A DNA stretch of 46,396 nucleotides from a virus. The notes below the pieces were generated by a model that saw only the letters and a program-made list of their open reading frames with translations, did no database searches and was not told the origin of the DNA. Where the stretch lies: positions 1-46,396 of the IMG/VR virus record IMGVR_UViG_3300044739_000012. One strand, 5' to 3'. Shown piece by piece: positions 44,915 through 46,396 of this stretch. The first letter of the stretch is position 1, and every line of letters begins with the position of its first letter. The position numbers were made by a program, and so were the translations under genes.

Positions 44915-45177
44915 AACTGCTCACCCCGATCGGCCATCGGTACGCCGTCCAGAGCACGCGCCTCCAGCAGTCGCAGCTGGGTAGCAGCGAAACCATCCGG
45001 GTCGTATCCCGTCATCGCCAGCGTCCCCAAAGTGCGCAGCAGGAACTGGTAGGCGTCAGGTAGGTAGCCGCGATCGGACAGGACAGCCTCTTGGCCGGCG
45101 TCACGGATGCGGTCGTACTCGTCCTGGGTTATCGGCTGGATGGCGGGCTGGGCGATCCACTCGGCCGCGGTGGTCAC
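44911..45177 (-). CDS. Hypothetical early protein, 88 aa
   Basis: Starts at GTG 45177, coupled to the ERF gene (GTGA) and to the methyltransferase gene downstream. Helical, with ITQDEYDRIRDAGQEAVLSD and FLLRTLGTLAMTGYDPDGFA. Possible partner of the recombination protein by position only. Confidence 0.7.
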   Translation of the reverse strand: MTTAAEWIAQPAIQPITQDEYDRIRDAGQEAVLSDRGYLPDAYQFLLRTLGTLAMTGYDPDGFAATQLRLLEARALDGVPMADRGEQL

Positions 45178-45803
45178 TTCACATCACCTGTCGGGATGGA
45201 TTCGAGGTAGCGGGCGAACTCGAGCAGGCGAGGTGCATCGGCGTTGCTTAGAAACTCGCCCTGGGACCAAGCCTTGAACGTGCCTGCGACCAGATCCGCA
45301 TCAAACTCACCCTGACTCTTCTCCCAGGCCACCACCACGGCCTGCTTGGCGGTGATGATCGGATCGGGGGTGGACCGCTCGTAGGTCTGCGCGTCCGGTT
45401 CCGGGTCGTCCGTGGGCAGCATCAGGGCCTGCAGCAACGCAGTGCGGAGAGCGATGCTCATGGCCTTCGGGGTGGCCTTGTCGCCGCTGTCCATCGCCTC
45501 GCCTGCTGCGGAGCAGGAGACGCTCGACCCATCGGAGGCGGTGAAGGTGTACTGCACGATCACCCGGGCGTGGCCCATCGGCGTACGGTTCTGGCCGACC
45601 TCGACGGAGCCGTGCTCGAACATCTGCACGGTCGGGAGCACGGAGACCTTATGCTTCACGAGGGCCGGGTAGACGGCCTGCACCACGGCATCGACGCCAC
45701 GGAAGTTGTAGCCCTGCTTGGAGTTGCGGTCACCCTTCTTGACCGCGCCCACGTCCTCCATGACGGCGCTGAGAGCGGCGTAGATGTTCGGCGTCTCGGT
45801 CAT
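45174..45803 (-). CDS. ERF-family single-strand annealing protein
   Basis: A 209-residue protein. The ERF core is clear: NIYAALSAVMEDVGAVKKGD, then GYNFRGVDAVVQAVYPALVK, and AMSIALRTALLQALMLPTDD. ERF proteins anneal complementary single strands during phage recombination and circularisation. The C-terminal 60 residues form a linker and a helical end. It lies with nucleases and the replication genes in the early operon. Confidence 0.9.
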   Translation of the reverse strand: MTETPNIYAALSAVMEDVGAVKKGDRNSKQGYNFRGVDAVVQAVYPALVKHKVSVLPTVQMFEHGSVEVGQNRTPMGHARVIVQYTFTASDGSSVSCSAAGEAMDSGDKATPKAMSIALRTALLQALMLPTDDPEPDAQTYERSTPDPIITAKQAVVVAWEKSQGEFDADLVAGTFKAWSQGEFLSNADAPRLLEFARYLESIPTGDVK

Positions 45804-46069
45804 GCGGCGATCTCGGCTTCCTGCTCAGCGAGCCACTGGGGCTCGTACGCGATGCGCTCCTGGGGGAACATCCCGGCCCAGATGCCCCAGCGGTCACACC
45901 GCTTGGCGCCGAGCTCCAGGGTCATCACGTAGTCGAGGCAGCCACGCTTCTCCGGGCACTCGCCGCAGATCTTCAGCGACTCCTTCGGCTGCCTGCCCTG
46001 CTCCGGGTACCAGGCCTCGATGGAGATCTGGGCGCAGATGGCCTGCGCCATCCAAGAGCGGTCTGTCAT
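45800..46069 (-). CDS. WhiB-like iron-sulfur regulator
   Basis: An 89-residue protein with the four Cys of the WhiB cluster: Cys12, Cys35, Cys38 and Cys44 (ICGECPEKRGC). Then follows the loop WGIWAG (residues 61-66), where most WhiB proteins have GVWGG. WhiB proteins bind a 4Fe-4S cluster and sigma factor region 4. Phage copies are known to interfere with host WhiB control in mycobacteriophage TM4. It probably alters host gene expression during infection. Confidence 0.92.
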   Translation of the reverse strand: MTDRSWMAQAICAQISIEAWYPEQGRQPKESLKICGECPEKRGCLDYVMTLELGAKRCDRWGIWAGMFPQERIAYEPQWLAEQEAEIAA

Positions 46070-46254
46070 CGGGTTCCCCCTCGGGTGTCGGTGATGCGGA
46101 TGTGGATCGTTGCCCCGCCGGCGAGGGTCGCTACAGCACGGGCCTTGACGATGCGGATGGACTCCACCTCATTGGGGTCGAGGCCTAGGGCACGGGTGAA
46201 CTGCCGGACCTCCGCGCGTCCGATTTCGTAACCGGGGGTTGCTGGCTCAGCCAT
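46066..46254 (-). CDS. Hypothetical early protein, 62 aa
   Basis: ATG 46254 overlaps the end of the gene that spans the join. It has a helical N-terminal half (YEIGRAEVRQFTRALGLDPN) and beta-like end (GGATIHIRITDTRGGTR). Coupled to WhiB by four bases. No family is recognised. Confidence 0.7.
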   Translation of the reverse strand: MAEPATPGYEIGRAEVRQFTRALGLDPNEVESIRIVKARAVATLAGGATIHIRITDTRGGTR

Positions 46255-46396
46255 GGGGCACCCCTCCGCTCAGTTCGGGCCGCTGGCTCTTCGCCCACTC
46301 GACTGCCGCTTCGTAGCCGCGGACCTTGCTCATTGCGAGCACCTCACGCAGGGCGGCGTTCCAGCCGAGGTGGTACTCGCCGTTAGGGCAGTCGCA
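46247..46396 (-). CDS. Small Cys-rich protein, 3' part (continues from 247 across the join)
   Basis: The right-hand piece of the gene described at 1-247. In this linear view it lacks its start; its last residues after the repeated 127 bases read SGGVPHG, with TGA at 46247. On the circle the gene is complete. Confidence 0.75.
   Translation of the reverse strand, partial: CDCPNGEYHLGWNAALREVLAMSKVRGYEAAVEWAKSQRPELSGGVPHG
46270..46396. repeat. Exact terminal repeat, right copy (circular join)
   Basis: Second copy of bases 1-127. When the two copies are merged, the leftward gene that starts at 247 runs through the join and stops at 46247. Confidence 0.93.

Overview
The window is a complete circular genome of a temperate tailed phage (siphovirus) of a high-GC Gram-positive host (Actinomycetota), opened at an arbitrary point. 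Bases 1-127 are repeated exactly at 46270-46396, so the unique circle is 46269 bp and one small gene spans the join. The actinobacterial call rests on a phage-borne WhiB-like protein, on small proteins resembling DUF6221, DUF7352 and phiSA1p31 families, on the high GC content, and on an attP core identical to the 3' half of a tRNA-Val(UAC). Family names are recognised from memory of the sequences, not from a search. The exact host genus cannot be read from this sequence.

Immunity and integration (about 4.3-8.65 kb). A leftward Cro-like gene (4732-4974) and a rightward repressor-like gene (5049-5591) diverge from a 75-bp region full of TGGGAAAAC-type half-sites. The rightward lysogeny operon continues with a small membrane protein, a lipoprotein, a tyrosine integrase (6693-7799) and a small gene, then attP with its arm sites, and ends at a strong 17-bp-stem terminator (8614-8653). 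A small excisionase-like protein (4278-4481) lies in the leftward arm.

Leftward early operon (4974 down to 1, through the join, then 46254 down to 36150). It is a tightly coupled chain of mostly small genes with ATGA/GTGA overlaps: endonuclease VII and HNH nucleases, a WhiB-like protein, an ERF-type annealing protein, two DNA methyltransferases with no partner nuclease, a DnaD-like replication protein carrying a probable iteron origin, a DnaB-like helicase, HTH regulators and several zinc-ribbon proteins. A hairpin and a 200-bp non-coding stretch (35944-36149) close it.

Moron-like cassette (35922-34833): a small helical protein, a nucleotidyltransferase-fold protein, a secreted protein and a 47-residue protein, bounded by hairpins.

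Late operon (34754 down to 8720): a frameshifted HNH homing gene, an HNH gene next to the terminase, small and large terminase, portal, scaffold, decoration protein, lambda-E-type capsid, head-tail adaptor, an unusual five-gene insertion that includes an 18-fold repeat protein, head closure, tail terminator, major tail protein, frameshifted tail chaperone, a 1125-residue tape measure with a peptidase-like domain, minor tail proteins, then a lysis cassette with an amidase, a separate GH19 enzyme and several candidate holins.

The items most worth a second look are: the 18-repeat structural protein and its five-gene insertion between connector genes; the cytosine methyltransferase whose second frame also reads like a methyltransferase-associated domain; the iterons plus G-run tract inside the replication gene; and two RNA hairpin systems placed over translation starts (27359-27412 and 34769-34813).
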